64,000 nt of DNA from Rhipicephalus microplus (GCF_043290135.1 NC_134700.1:241803088-241867087), one strand, 5' to 3'. Positions 25,421-38,830 are shown, counted from the first letter of the stretch. The notes: generated by a model not told the origin, from the sequence alone. Numbers and translations are program-made.

Positions 25421-26262
25421 GCCACGGAACGTGAATACCGACGCTGTCTTCGACGCACACATCAAGAGCAGGCTCGTTAATAAGCCCTCTTACATAAATG
25501 ATCTCACCAGGGGGCGTCCCGCGCACCTCCGAGCAAGCTCCTTTAACATCGTTCACTCTGTGGATATGGCGGTGATCTTTTTTTCTGTCAGCATTACTGC
25601 TAGTTTCTATAGCAAGTATCCACGCATTTGCAACAAGTGTTGTGGAGCAGAAAGCCACCTACAAAGATTGCACCACCTCAATGAGCAGTTATCTTGATTT
25701 AGGAGCGAAGCTTCTTATATTTCATCGAGGCTCGCCGTCATTATAGTCGGAGCGGAGGTGCGAAACATCTATGTGCGATGCCATCTACAGAGTGCACATA
25801 GAGTGCGTATGGTTTAAAAATATATTTTTATTAGGTTTATTGCCTCACCTTATCATCAGCCTTCACTTTGTAAATCCGGAGAGCTTTTCTTTCAATTTAA
25901 CTTTTAAGCAAGCGTATTTATCAGTTACCGCTATACAGCGTTCCGAGAAGCTAGGCTGAAAGCAATAACTGAGAGGGTTCCGTATGCGCTCGTCGAAGAC
26001 GCCTCGATCATGTGAGCCATTTCTTTGTCATATTTTTCTACGGAGTCGAAGCATTGATCCTCCACCTTGCTCTCCGATAGAATTCTGAACCTAACATGTT
26101 TTGACACTGCCTCAAAGATCGCAGGCATTGCAAGCTTTTTTCACTTCGCCTAGTTTTGTATGGCCTCCACGAAATGATGTCATGGCATGACTTCACGGCC
26201 TGTGACTTCATAGCAGTGTCGTTGTTATATCATGATGACGTCACAAATTGAGTTGATATGTA
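25421..26262. other. anonymous DNA with a lone transposon-like end
   Basis: No gene is supported. TTTAGGAGCGAAGCTTCTTATA at about 25698-25720 is the reverse complement, with few changes, of the right end of the CGTC-rich repeat family (GGAGCTTCGCCCCTAAA), so a related element may begin there. Confidence 0.4.
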
Positions 26263-26275
26263 CGTTATACGGCGA

Positions 26276-26513
26276 TTGATTGATATGTGGGGTTTAACAT
26301 CCCAAAACCACCATATGAATATGCGAGATGCCGTAGTGGAGGGCTCCAGAAATTTCCACCACCACGGGTTCTTTAACGTGCACCCAAAACTGAGCCTAGG
26401 GGCCTGCAGCATTTCCGCCTCCGTCGTAAATGCAGTCGCCACCACCGGGATTCAATCCCGTGACCTGCGGGTCAGCAGCCGAGTACCTTAGCCATTAGAC
26501 CACCACGGCGGGG
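26276..26513 (-). mobile_element. Ruka SINE, full length
   Basis: A reverse-orientation copy from TTGATTGATATGTGGGG to the CGGCGGGGC end, flanked by a 13-bp duplication CGTTATACGGCGA at 26263-26275 and 26514-26526. The B-box region reads GGGATTGAATCCC on the - strand. It is slightly diverged from the 16184 copy. Confidence 0.92.
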
Positions 26514-26526
26514 CGTTATACGGCGA

Positions 26527-27729
26527 CGTCCTTCCATGACGACCTTTTGCATCGCTCGTCTTTATGCCACAGGCACAGGCGGTCAGCGTTCACGCTTGCT
26601 GACGCATCTGAGGCTTTCTCCTTAAAGAAATCTAAGGGAATCAGGCCACGTATAAAAATAAAACGTGTGGAATGCCAGAGAAAATCAAGTAATCGTGCAT
26701 TCTTTCAGCCTATGAGCCGCAACGCTCATGATTTTAAAGGAGCGTTAATTGACGAATACAAAAACAGATTTTTCAAGTATATACATTAAGGTTGCTACTT
26801 AAGAGCGGAAACCTCTGCGGCAATACTGCCCTCTTTTTTTGCGTAACTATATCGCATAAGTGCTCCGAGCAGAAAAGCAGTGCGAGAAAAGAAAAATCAT
26901 TGTAAAGTGTGAATGACGCAGTTAAACTGACAACGAAAATGATTAACACAAGAGATCTAAGTGAATCTGGTACCAACTGGTGTTGAATAATCAGGGATGT
27001 TGGAAGGCGAATTTATTATACATATGAGCCAGACATCTCCTGGCTTGGAAGAGCATGTTTTTTTTCACAGATAGTACAAGATGGCTACGAAAAGTTTGAT
27101 AAACAAAACAGGCAATTTTTTCGATATGGCATCGTTCATACTAAAAGCAAGTCTCTTTAAGCGTACTCCGTAACGCAATTATCACGCTCATATATTTTTT
27201 TTTAATTTCTTATGAACACCATGGACATTTCGCGCTTTATTTGATTCCCTTACTTTTAGTCTGATACTTGTTCCCCTTAACACTTCGTTTCTCCTCTTCA
27301 CGTCGACGAATGCAATATCTGCAATCTTAGTTAATAATTAGAGTCCATGCAGATGCCCAGCTGCATTATACATGGTAAATTAGAATCACTGTTTTGCCCA
27401 TACTGCAATACAGCGACGTCATATGATGCGCCAAATGCAATCGACAGCAAGCCTACAACTATTTAAGTGTTGTTTTTATGCCTATTCTGTTCATGCCAGA
27501 CTTGTTCTTGTTTCCAAACCCACAACTATAGCCATTTCATGCTGCACTCTAGCATTCTCCAGACTAATCGTGTACGTGCCTTATGAGCCAGCCTTGTTGG
27601 TTTTACAGAAACCTCTCTTGAGCACCGTATACGCGTGGATAATAGGAAAAATTAGCGGTAACCGCCGAGTTTTCTATAGGAACAGATGCTTATAAATATA
27701 TGTTGTATTCTGGGCTACTATCATTTTGT
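26527..27729. other. anonymous DNA
   Basis: Nothing recognisable; no open frame of interest. Confidence 0.5.
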
Positions 27730-27929
27730 TATGTATGTATGTATGTATGTATGTATGTATGTATGTATGTATGTATGTATGTATGTATGTATGTATGTAT
27801 GTATGTATGTATGTATGTATGTATGTATGTATGTATGTATGTATGTATGTATGTATGTATGTATGTATGTATGTATGTATGTATGTATGTATGTATGTAT
27901 GTATGTATGTATGTATGTATGTATGTATA
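27730..27929. repeat. (GTAT)n microsatellite
   Basis: About 200 bp of uninterrupted GTAT units, the same motif class (ATAC on the other strand) as at 5055 and 11992. No interruption is visible, so it is probably highly mutable. The YVCM-type frames are artefacts. Confidence 0.97.
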
Positions 27930-30540
27930 TTCTTCACAGCATGCACGCCCTTAGCAACCCTTAGTAATGTTTATTACTGTTTGGCTAACACCATTCAGAA
28001 ATATACATAGCACAAGAATGACGAGAAGGACGGCGATCAAGAGAAAGGAAGCTTGGAAGCAACGTTACCAGAATAAACTCATTCTAGTAACGTTGCTCAG
28101 AAGCACGTCAGTAATAATGAATGGATGAATGTGGATAGTAGAGAATGAGTAAAGAGAGAAGGAAAAACGATGCTTGCTGAGCCGAGAAAAACTTCGAGAA
28201 CGGAGAGGGAGAAGATACGGAGGCTCATCGGTTTTTAATGATTTCCTTTAACAACCAGTCCAATGAAGCGAGCATGAAGAGAACCTGCTAGTACGCATTG
28301 CTCTTTATTCCACCAAAATTTCTCTCTTCAGAGCCTGTCGCTCGGAGTTCGCCATTTCTTTCCCTAAGAAGTGCCTGCCGCCCTCGTTATCCACCGCTCG
28401 CGAGAAGGGCGACTTATTTTGAGTCGTCATTGTTATCGTCACAGTGGGCCTTTGCCCCGTCTGTCATGTTCTGAGCCATTGTGTCCGTCCTGCCCCACCT
28501 CTTTTTGTAAGCGTTAGTACACTGCATAGAAAGTCGGGAAAGCAGCGACAAAAGTTAGTGATTCAGACTTGCTTTGTCACAAGCAGAATTCAAAGTTCGA
28601 ACGTTCTCTGACGTGAGTAAAAATAAACGCAAAGCGTGGAAAAGAATCAATGGGGCATTCTGACGGATGGAGGGCCGAATTTTGCCGATAATCACAAATG
28701 GTACGCATCATGTACAGACAATGACAAAGAGGTGGAAAGAAAAAAAAGCACTATCGTATAGAAAAAGCTTCGTCTAGTGTGTTATTTATATTCAAAGGGG
28801 AAACCGTACAAAACAAGGGTATGTATTTTGCACGCATATACGCACATGCACAAAACGTGCATGGTGTTTCGTGTGCCCCCTTAACGCCGCCATATTTAGA
28901 GCTGTTTCAGTACAGAGATACACAAATCTACGCGATTTGAGAAAATGGTACACATTGAAACATTTCCATCTACCTCTTTTTTAAACAGAATTCGCATTCC
29001 TCTTATATGGGTATCTGGAGGTACATCAATGCGTCATATGCAGCGAAAATACTCATGAACTCTACCAGTCGATAGGTTCTATGCATGATCGCTTTTCGGG
29101 TGCCATGCTTACAAACGTATAAGGCTGTCCGCAATAGCCGAGCAGACAGCTTTCTTACAGCATTATCACTACCTAGGCAGCAGCGGCAACTGCGTGAACC
29201 TTGCAGAAGGTGGTGAATGTTTAACTACAAGTCTTTTTTGCCGTATATGTGTTCAATAATTGTGCACTACATATACTAATCAATGCGAATAGAATATGCG
29301 GATGTACGATTTTTTCTTATGCCCATAATTTTTCCTCTATAGTCCTGAACAGAGGAATAGCGAATTCATGGTATACTTGACAGTCACAAACGACACAATA
29401 CGTTCGAGGAGACAAGGTACGTAAAGCGTACCATCCTGACGAAAGACTTCGTGCATAAAGTGTCACCCGAAGAATCACTAAGCTCATGAAATGTTACGGT
29501 TTGGCTGACGATAAAAAAATTATAATAAATAGTGCGGACATTAAAGAGCACTGGAATACGCTTCCCGTTAGGTACAATCCCGGGTACGATACAACGGTAC
29601 CACAAACGTGACGTTATTTTATGTTCCTGCAACTTGATTATGATGACGACATTCTGTCTGGAAGAAAACATATTACACATAAATGATGCTATTGAACATA
29701 CATTTGAAGATTACTGCTGTCTTCTTGATACCGTCGGCAGTGATAAACACTTCATTCGTTATTATTGTATTTAACCCAAAAGAAAGAGGGGAAATTAAGA
29801 AAGGATAAAAGAAAGAACTGAGAGTGCATTGCGCCGTACGCTGGTTGTTATTTGCAATGCCACTGGGTTTTCGGTCCCAGTGGCTGTGGAAAGCAGCCGT
29901 GCTGTTTTGACTGGCAGTGTGACCTGACAAGTTATCGGATGCAGAACGCACAAGTAGGAGGCTCTTCATTAAAGGGCCACTCACCAGGCTCACAAAATAC
30001 AAACGAAATAGCGCAATACTTTTCCTGATATTTCTCGTCCTTCTTGGCGCACTACTGTGACGTAGACAGTAGTTCCCGTGATGTGTACAGCGTACATGTT
30101 CCCGATTCCTTGATATACGCGAAATATCACATGTGATTTGTCTCCTGCACTGCTTTGTCATGCAGCCACCTATCCGTTCTTCTTTGTCTCGCATGAATAT
30201 TGTGCACAATCAAGCGATCAAATTTCATTTTGTGTGTTTACAACTGCGCAAGTGGTGATAACAGCGTGCAGCCGAGAAGCGTGAAATCCCGATGCGCAAT
30301 AGCGCTTGGCACTGATATTGTTCACGTGCCTTCAAGAACAAAGGGGCGAGGAGGACGCATTTTGTGAATGAAGGAGAAGCGAAAATTACCCCCTCGTCTT
30401 TAAACGCGAGGTGGTGAGTGGCTCTTTAAGGTTCCCCCTGCATTCATATCTATAGTCTTGGTCATATCGATAATAAACAAACGCGAACAGCATTTCACGT
30501 ATATGTACACTCCCATTTTTCTTTTATTTGAAAAAATCAC
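27930..30540. other. anonymous DNA with a small hairpin
   Basis: An inverted repeat at about 28061-28100 (GCAACGTTACCAGAAT / ATTCTAGTAACGTTGC, one mismatch, 6-bp loop) is the only structure seen. No gene is supported. Confidence 0.5.
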
Positions 30541-31115
30541 TGCATATCCACGGAGTGATTGATGATGAGTGGGGCGAAGCGTACGTCAGCCCGTCCGTGC
30601 TTCCGTCTGTCCGTTCGTCCTCGCTTCCGTCCGTCCGCGCGACCATCCATGCATCCATCCATGCGTCCGTCCGTCTGTCCATGCGTTCATCCAACCGTAC
30701 GTCCACGCGTCCGTCCATCTGTTCGTCCGTCTTCTAGTCTGTATGTCCGTCCATCCGTGCATCCATCTAGTGAACACTCCAAGTACCGCCATCTCGCATC
30801 CCCCGTGGCAGATACTCGCTCCGCGCGTCTGTCCATTCGTTCAACCGTCTGCTAATTGATTGATTTGTGGGGTTTAACGTCCCGAAACCACCATATGATT
30901 ATGACACACGCCGTAGTGGAGGGCTCCAGAAATTTTGACCACCTGGGGTTCTTTAACTCTGCTAGTCTATCTGTCCGTCCGTCCATGCGTCCGTCCGTAC
31001 GTTCATCTAATAAACACTCCAACTACCGCCATCCCCCATCTCGCATACCGGTGACTACGTACGACAAAGACGGAGGATGGACAGACCCACGCCTTAAGGA
31101 GCTTCACCCCTAAAA
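30541..31115 (+). mobile_element. CGTC-rich interspersed repeat, copy B
   Basis: It starts TGCATATCCACGGAGTGATTG with GTGGGGCGAAGC close by, has a long CGTCCGTN/CATCCATN minisatellite, and ends GGAGCTTCACCCCTAAAA. It is shorter than copies A and C: most of the unique right arm is missing. A truncated Ruka is nested at 30855-30957. The frames reading as Pro/Ser/Val/Arg-rich chains are minisatellite artefacts. Confidence 0.75.
30855..30957 (-). mobile_element. Ruka SINE, 5'-truncated, nested in copy B
   Basis: The 3' end of Ruka (ATTGATTGATTTGTGGGG to CCTGGGGTTCTTTAAC), flanked by TCTGCTA at 30848-30854 and 30958-30964. The insertion postdates the CGTC-rich repeat. Confidence 0.9.
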
Positions 31116-32080
31116 GTCTGATCATATTTATATCGTAGTATTATTCGCGCAATGAAGGGCGCCATATTTCGCGATATTTGAAAGCATGGGCGAAGAAGCT
31201 TGGCGCGGGTACCTAATGCCTGTTTCCTCGGAGTAATGCTCATGTGCGGGGGTGGACCGTCTTTGAAGTGTGGAGAACTTTAGAAGCTGTCATATGGTGT
31301 CGCACCATCTGGTAGTCACTTGGCGTAGGCCAGACGAAACCACACAAAGCATAGCTATCCGCAGCATTGTGCACGCTCACGTCAAAAACAAGTTATCGAA
31401 GAGAAGTCACCAAGCAGAAGTTATCAAAACGTTCAAAGAACAGATGAACAATCCTCTTGTTCTTTGAGTGCCTTGATGATGATATCAAGTGTGGAGTATT
31501 AAGGGCCCCGGAGTGTCGCTTGTTTTGGTCTCTTGGCGTAACACAGGCAAAACTACGCATGAAAAGAGAAAATAGAGAGAGGAATGAAGCGAAAATGTCA
31601 AAATAACAAATTGGCTGACAACATTCTGATACGAATTGGTATAAGTGAAGACTGTATTCGCTGAGGTAGTTCAGCATTTATTGTGCGTTGTTACGCCACT
31701 AGGGCGAAGGAATAAATGCTGCAGCAACAAACCCAATTGGTACGCGAAGAACGGCACGAAGCTCAAACACTGCCGTGTGTTCTCGAGCAGAAAAGACGCG
31801 CGAGAAGAACGCGCACACGACGTGCGCGGAATGACTACTGGCACAATTGTTTCTTCCTTGTGTGTGAGCCGCATGCGCCCTTACGAACTGCAGCTGATGC
31901 AGCGAGTGAAGCGGCGTCGGCGCTGTCTGTAACTGCAGTATATACTAACCACCCCGTAAGAAGATAAGTGCACGACCTTGCAGGCTCCCCAGAGGTGCTC
32001 ACGCATCGCAACGCGTGGGCGACCAACTTTGAAGCGCGCCTTCCACGCCCTTCGCGCCAACTCGCCAGTGATAACAAAAA
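31116..32080. other. anonymous DNA
   Basis: No gene or repeat is recognised. Confidence 0.5.
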
Positions 32081-32603
32081 AATGGCAGCATAACCACGGA
32101 GTGAATGATGGAGAGTGGGGCGAAGAATTCATCCGTCCATTCGTTCTTGCTTCCGTCCTTCCATGCGTCCGTCAGTGTGACCGTCCATGCGTCCATCAGC
32201 CCGTCCGTGCTTGCGTCTGTTCGTGCGTCCGTCCCTGCGTTCGTTCATGCAGCCGCCCCTGCGTCCGTTCATGCGTCCATCCATGCATCTGTCTATGTGT
32301 CCGTTCGTCCATCTATTCAACACTCCAAGTACCACCATCTCGCATCTTTTCATCATATATTCCCCATATAGAAGCACCGCCATCCAGCGGACATTCCAAG
32401 GACTAAACGAGAGGTGGCACACGCACACTTTCTTACGGTTTGCGCTTCGGGTCCACTTCCCACCTTTAACCACCTCGAGTTCATGGCATATACTATTTCA
32501 CTGTATTCATGGCACTGCGGCCGAACGCTCGCTAAACCTTTCGAAAACCAAGGAGGTTACGCCCAGCGAGTATGACGTAGCAAACTTTTTCAGTCAGATA
32601 GTG

Positions 32604-32795
32604 ATTGATTGATTTGTGGGGTTTAACGTCCCAAAACCACCATATGATTATGAGAGACGCCGTAGTGGATGGCTCCGGAAATTTTGACCACCTGGGGTTT
32701 TTTAACGTGCACCCAAATCTGAGTACACGGGCTTACAACATTTCCGCCTCCATCGGAAATGCAGCCGCCACAGCCGGGATTTGATCCCGCGATTA
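32604..32795 (-). mobile_element. Ruka SINE, 5'-truncated, nested in copy C
   Basis: It runs from ATTGATTGATTTGTGGGG through the B box (GGGATCAAATCCC on the - strand) and stops there; the A box is missing. A perfect 12-bp duplication AGTCAGATAGTG flanks it at 32592-32603 and 32796-32807. Confidence 0.93.
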
Positions 32796-33039
32796 AGTCA
32801 GATAGTGCTCAATGTACATGCCAATGGCTGCTAATGGGAAACGAGAGGCGGAGAATTCGGCTTTTACTTTCTTACGGCTTGCGCTTCGTATCTACTTCCC
32901 ATTTTTAACCACCTCGAGTTCATTCATGGTATATACAAGTTCATTGTATTCATGGCACTGCGGCTCAACGGTCGCTAAACCTTTCTAAAGCTAAGGAGGT
33001 TACACCCAGCGAGTATAACGTAGCAACCCTTTCTTGTCA

Positions 33040-33164
33040 GATAGTGCTCAATGTACATGCCAATGGCTGCTAATGGTGACCGCAGCCTGCGCGTTAACTA
33101 AAAGCCGAATGCTCCTGTCTCTCATTCCCCATTAGCAGCCACTGACATGTACATTGAGCACTAT
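33040..33164. repeat. inverted repeat inside copy C
   Basis: The left arm at about 33040-33076 (TAGTGCTCAATGTACATG...) and right arm at about 33128-33163 (...CATGTACATTGAGCACTA) pair over about 36 bp with few mismatches around a 50-bp spacer. Confidence 0.8.
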
Positions 33165-33309
33165 TTTTTATTGTTCAACAACGCACAGAAAAAGTCTCTC
33201 ATCGGCACCACCTTGGAGGTCAAAATGTTATACTTGTTACATACTACGGGGGACGAACGGGTGCCGCTATCAGAAGTTTCGCCCCTAAAACACGCTGAAG
33301 CCACCGAGT

Positions 33310-33476
33310 TTATTACGTGTCACCATTGGATGCTTTATTATGTATCTGTATTCTTTTATGTTCAACTCAGTGTTAATGGACTGTCGCCTTTCTGCATTTC
33401 GAAATCGTTATCTCCCCCCTACACTAATGCCCCTTGCGGGCGCTGTAGGTACTGTAAATAAATAAATAAATAAAGC
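33310..33476 (+). mobile_element. CR1/L2-type LINE 3' end
   Basis: A 3' untranslated end reading TAATGCCCCTTGCGGGCGCT, then GTAGGTACTGTAAATAAATA and AAAT repeats. The small GCCC...GGGC hairpin followed by an (AAAT)n tail matches the style of the LINE at 50636. No coding part is visible, so it is strongly 5'-truncated. Confidence 0.6.
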
Positions 33477-36353
33477 TGAGAGTGCCGCCAGTAGCTCGCA
33501 CTCTCAAAGCTGAGGAACGTATGCTCTGCGGGAGAGTCGATTGGTGCTGCGTGCTGTAGAGTGAAAGGTCGTAGGTTGGACTCCCGGCGATGGAATTTTT
33601 ATTCATTTTTTTATTTGCCAGTATTCAGCGTAAATCTTACAACTTCATATCTGGGAATAAAAAAAAGCATCAGAAGGGTCGAGATAAACACCAGCTTTCC
33701 TGTTTAAAAAGAGAAATCGAAAAAATAGGAACAAAAATAGAAATTATAAGAGAAATATACATATAAAAACAGAGAAAATTTGCAAAGAGAAAAAAGAAAG
33801 ATAGAAAGGAGGAAAAGAAGGAGACGAACGAGGATAAACAAAGAACGCTGTTGAGCTCCGCACTTTTTTCAAGCTTGGCCCCACTATAGAGCACGAGGAC
33901 ATACTATGCGGAGGCATCCTTGTGACGTGCATGGTTAGATTGCTCCGCCACCCTCTCGCGTGGAGTCTGCAATAGCTTTCGCGTCTCCTATTTTATTGTT
34001 ATTGGTCTTGTACTTCGCTCAACGAAACCTGCAAAATACTGCTGCAGCTTCTACCCTCACTGTACGAAGTGCTAAACAACTGCTCTGAAAAAGTTTTACG
34101 CTTCTCGTAGTGCATGACAGCCGGCGTCGTCTGCTATTGAGCAGAGGATGGCCGATCACGCAGAGGAACCGACTCATTCCATGTCAAATGAAAGCATAAA
34201 ATGGGTATCAACGCGTGCTTGCGGCAAATAACATTATTTTTGCGACAAGAAAGTCGCGCAACCACGCTTGTTTATTCCTTGTGGATTTTCTCTAAAGACG
34301 GATCGTGGTTGACACGACAAGCATGCGCAAATTTACATTTTTGTTTAGCACGCATAATCAAACGAAGCACAGCGGAAGCTGATTCCTCGCTTCGTGGGAA
34401 GCAACAGAGCCTTATTAGAGCCGCATGGCACCACAACCTTTTTTATTATTGCAGACAAACACGAGAGTTTCAGGCACAGGCCTGCCTCATTCCGAGTTGC
34501 GACTAAATAAAATTTCACGAGAAGTTTTTTTGCAGCACGGTCTTGATATTTATTGCGAAAAAATTCTACAGCTGTCACGCGGTTCATAATCGATCACCAT
34601 CGAGCCACACATGGGTAAAAACTATGAATGATTGGATCAGATGTACAGATTCTATACAAAGAGGTAAATTGTGCCAAAAATAATGCGATCCTGACCAGGC
34701 TCGATTACGACAGCAAATGCACTGCGCGCCAGCCAGCCGCATTATTTTGCGCCCTTGATTGAGCATGCAGCGAGGTCTTGCATACCGTGACCTAAAGGAC
34801 ATCTTTCCCCACATGTACGCACATACGCCGTGTTTTTAAATGTATATAATCCGACAGCTTGCACATACATTTTTCGTTCTGAACGAGGCTCTTGTGCGGT
34901 ATCTCACAGGCTCTAACTTTATGATAACATTCGTGATTAGTACTATTTTTAACCTCGTGGGCTTGATTTATTCACAAAATTTAGAGAGGTGACAATGGCA
35001 TTACCAACGGCCGTGACAGCGGAATCAGCTATAGCGCGCTGTGGCACGCCACCGATAACTTTTACGCTAACTTTCTAGAACGTGTAATTTGTAGAAGTCA
35101 ACACACATGGAGCGAAAGGCAACCAATGATGTTAAAAAATAAAAACATCGCGAAGTCGCGGTTAGAAACAATAAATCCAAGCGACAGCTTTCTTTCGCAA
35201 GAGTAAGTCGAGATCACGTGATCCAACCTTGAACGTCACAGTGATTGCAGAGCCCGCACTTCCAGTGGTGGCCCTCGCGTCCAGTAAGGCAAAGGAGACT
35301 AAATTATTTTATTAGAAAAAAACGGAGTCGTGCCAATCATTATGTTGACGACTTGGTGATATATTCATGTGCTTTGTCATTGTAACAAGTATTACTCTAA
35401 AATATCCCGATTCGCAACCTTCTACGCTCGAGCAGAGACCGTCCGCTCTGTGCGCTCTATCACTTCCTACCAGTTTCGCGTTGTGGCACTAGTAGCACGT
35501 ACGTCGTCTTTTATGGACGATCATCATACCGCTTATGTGTCTCTTCGCCAGCAGACTCCACTGTTTTGCACGGATTTGCGGTCCTATCACGCTCTGTTCG
35601 CGACAGCCATCTCTCGGCTGCTAGACCGGCTAAATTAAGAATAACTGCCATGAGCGTTGTGTTTCATTGCCCGTTACGGATATAGCGCGGTAATCGACGC
35701 TGCTTTTGCCGCTAAGGTGCCTTAGCTGCGACAGCAGTACAAACTGCCACTAATATGATGGAAGCACCGAAGAGTAATCGAAAAAGAACAAGAACGTGCA
35801 GCACTGTTTTTCCTGGTGCAACCTTCCTTTATTTGCCTCTCTGTTTGAGTGAACGTCTTGCCTGCTCGGAATCACAAAAGTACATATCTGAAGATCGCAC
35901 CAAAAATAATTATTTATACTCCCATTGAAAAACACAAACGCACACTGCAATAAAATTCTAGTGACTGCTCAATTACTCGTGCTCTAGAGTATTTTCCAGT
36001 AGAGGACGTTGTTCGTGCACGCAGTCACAAAGACACGTTCGAAGATGAACTCACAATCTTGAAAATTGATTGGCCCTTTATAGCAGGTAACAACACTAAT
36101 ATATATATATACAGTGTGATAAACTTGCTCTGAGAATAACTGCTGCTGTCATCCCCTCAGGACACTCGCATAGACATGCGCAACAACTGCAAAGCACTGC
36201 AAGTTCAAGCACATGCGCCAGCACAACACCGGTTGCTTTAAAGACACGAAAGAAAACGAAGTCACTCTAACAGCCATCTATATACGTACAGCGTGAACTC
36301 TCTGGGTACTCCAGAAGCACCCAATTGGGAATGATCACCAGCAAAAAGTTAAT
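33477..36353. other. anonymous DNA
   Basis: A weak tRNA-like stretch lies at about 33530-33590 (GTAGGTTGGACTCCC as a possible B box). Otherwise there is no supported feature. An A/G-rich run is at 33700-33840. Confidence 0.45.
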
Positions 36354-36588
36354 TTGATTATTGATAAGTACAATTTAACGTCCCAAAACCATCATATGAT
36401 TGACGCCGTAATAGAGGACTCCGGAAATTTCGACCACCTGGGGTTTTTGGAGTGCACCTAATTCTGAGCACATGGGCCTACAACACTTTCGCCTTCACTG
36501 AAAATGCAGCCGCAGCAGCGTGCATTCTATCCGGTGAGCTGCGGGTCAGCAGCCTAGTACTTTAGCCATTACGCCACCGCAGCGGGGC
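36354..36588 (-). mobile_element. Ruka SINE, old full-length copy
   Basis: Recognisable from TTTAACGTCCCAAAACCATC to the GCAGCGGGGC end but with many substitutions and small deletions. A weak duplication GCAAAA[C]AGTT may flank it. It is older than the 16184 and 26276 copies. Confidence 0.8.
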
Positions 36589-36648
36589 AAGGGCAAAACA
36601 GTTGTTAAATTCGAAGCATTCATTTGTGGAGAAAACGCTCTTTGAGGG

Positions 36649-36794
<146 letters not shown>

Positions 36795-36828
36795 GCTGCT
36801 TACGTCTGGGCACTCTCATGATCACCTC

Positions 36829-36858
36829 AATTCATAGTCTGAATTGAGACTATGAATT
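36829..36858. repeat. 12-bp perfect hairpin beside the microsatellite
   Basis: The arms AATTCATAGTCT (36829-36840) and AGACTATGAATT (36847-36858) with loop GAATTG. Confidence 0.9.
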
Positions 36859-36899
36859 CGGAAAAATAGGCGACATGAATAAGGGAAAAATAGGATTGC

Positions 36900-37112
36900 G
36901 TATGCCTCGTCAAACACTTTGCTCCCGACACCCGTTGCACGTACCCGTATACCACATGCGCCGTATGCGGGTATGTGCCACACGTGATCGCCATTGTATA
37001 TCTATTAAGAAACGCCGACAACAGACATTGGTAATAGAAAAGCTAGAGCGTTAAGAAAAAGAACAGTGTAGGCAGTGTTGACCATACGAATGCAATAAAA
37101 TAAAATCATAAT
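36900..37112 (-). repeat. partial copy of the tRNA-block repeat family
   Basis: It shares GGGTATGTGCCAC, AGCGTTAAGAAAAA and GCAGTGTTGACC with 16850-16990, in the same order and strand. The tRNA-like block itself is absent here. Confidence 0.5.
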
Positions 37113-37134
37113 TGGTTTTAAGGCACGAGCAGAA

Positions 37135-37263
37135 TTGATTTATTGATATGTGAGGTATAACAACCCAAAACCACAATATGATTATGAGTGACGCCGTAGT
37201 AGAGGACTCTGGAAATTTCGATCACCTGGGAATCTTTAACATGCACTTATATATGAGCACACG
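37135..37263 (-). mobile_element. Ruka SINE, diverged 5'-truncated copy
   Basis: It starts TGATTTATTGATATGTGAGG and keeps ATATGATTATGAG and GACGCCGTAGTAGAGG. An imperfect duplication GGCACG..AG.AGAAT flanks it (37122-37134 and 37264-37279). Confidence 0.82.
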
Positions 37264-37279
37264 GGCACGCGAGTAGAAT

Positions 37280-38830
37280 GCTAACTCAAGGAAGGACATC
37301 GCACAGAGCGGCGCCAAATGACGCGGCCAAGAGGCGCAAGTTCTTCGTCATACGACGTCGAGCTACTTACGTACGCCATTTAACGTTCTTAGTTCTCTAA
37401 GCTCGGTGGTAGTTCAGTACGTTCTCGTTTTTACTAGCAAGAATTGTGAAGGACGCACTTTGAAGGTCGTCGCTCAGCTCGTTCCGATGCGCGCAAGCTT
37501 TGATCTAGACTTTTCCTACAGGGCGTGGTCCCCCGTGCATGCGCAATTACCTCGTATTGAAGGTGCTTGGTACGTCTTGTGTTTTTGCCACAAAATCACT
37601 TTGAGGTTAGAGACCACATAAAAGTCATTTCACTCGCTGCAGAAGCTGACAGTTGTTAGCGCTCATCCCATGTATATCTGTGCACTCCTATCACACGTGT
37701 ATATTTGTGTTGCGACAGTTGTTATATTAGATTATTCTTGGTTGTGTTATTTTCGCTCGTCCATTGTTTTTGAGCAGCTCACTGGATCTTTCCAGCTTCT
37801 TGCGTTCATCACGTTATATTCTGATTTGTTCCTATCGCACTGTTTGTTTCGTCCTTGCAGCAAAACTGTGACTTTTTTATATGAAAAGCTTAACAGAAGC
37901 CAGTAATCAACAATTGTGACATATTGGACTGCATAAACTAACTGTTTTGAATAGCCCAGAGTCCACCTTTTCGCTGAAACGGTACACAAAGGCGAAGAGG
38001 GCCAAGATGGACGCAAGCTGCCTTTTCAAAAGAGGGCGCTGACACTCGTCTTCCATTCTATCAAATTATGCAGCTCGACTTCTCAACAATTCTAAAATAT
38101 TTTTCATTTGTTTGAAGACGGCATAGTTATCATCAGTGGCAACCTTTACAAAAACTTAGGTATTTAAAATTTTGTCTCTTCCTTCCTTTTGTTACACTTA
38201 AGTGACACTTTTACGCTGTTTTGCATGTAAGGAACAGGTTGAACCAATAAGTATCAAACTATTGCACGAAGGCAAATTGACTACCTACATAGCACCATGA
38301 GGCAAATAAAGTACCCTGTCTGCGTGATCAGAAGGTCAACAACTTGATTGAAAGTAAACGAACTTCTGTGATGATGTGCAGAGGGTGAATAAAACACTAA
38401 CTGTCGATGAAACGAAATGGAAAAAGAATCGGCAGGCCTGCGAGGAACGCGCAGAACAGTCAGACCGAAAGCTGGCAGAGCGGCGTTCCAGAGCTTTTGT
38501 TAACTCTCTTTGAGTAATATTTACAAGCACACTTGCAGGGTACACAGTAAGCCATAAATAATGCTAATTTTTGTGTGGTATGGAGGCATTCATTATGCGA
38601 TCCTTCGTCACTCTTCAAAAAAGCATTGTACCCGCTACAAACTTGCGAGAAATTTTTATGCAACTTTTTTCATGCTGTAGCTGACGGGGACGAAGAAAGA
38701 TGCCTAAAGCTTTTCTAATGAGTTGGATCATTCGAGAACCCACTCGTTACGCGATTCGCATTGTGTGGCGCCTGGTTATTTCTTTGCTATTCTAAAATAC
38801 TTTATTGCTCATATTACTCAAACAATTAAA
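37280..38830. other. anonymous DNA
   Basis: No feature is supported. Confidence 0.5.

Larger units (their letters stand above)
32081..33287 (+). mobile_element. CGTC-rich interspersed repeat, copy C, internally rearranged
   Basis: The longest copy. The left end AATGGCAGCATAACCACGG, a short CGTCCGTN minisatellite and the right end TTTCGCCCCTAAAA match the family. The right arm (CTTACGG.TTGCGCTTCG to GCTGCTAATGG) is present twice in tandem, at about 32427-32830 and 32862-33076; the first copy is interrupted by a nested Ruka. A further piece of the same arm lies inverted at about 33128-33164. These rearrangements are absent from copy A. Confidence 0.75.
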
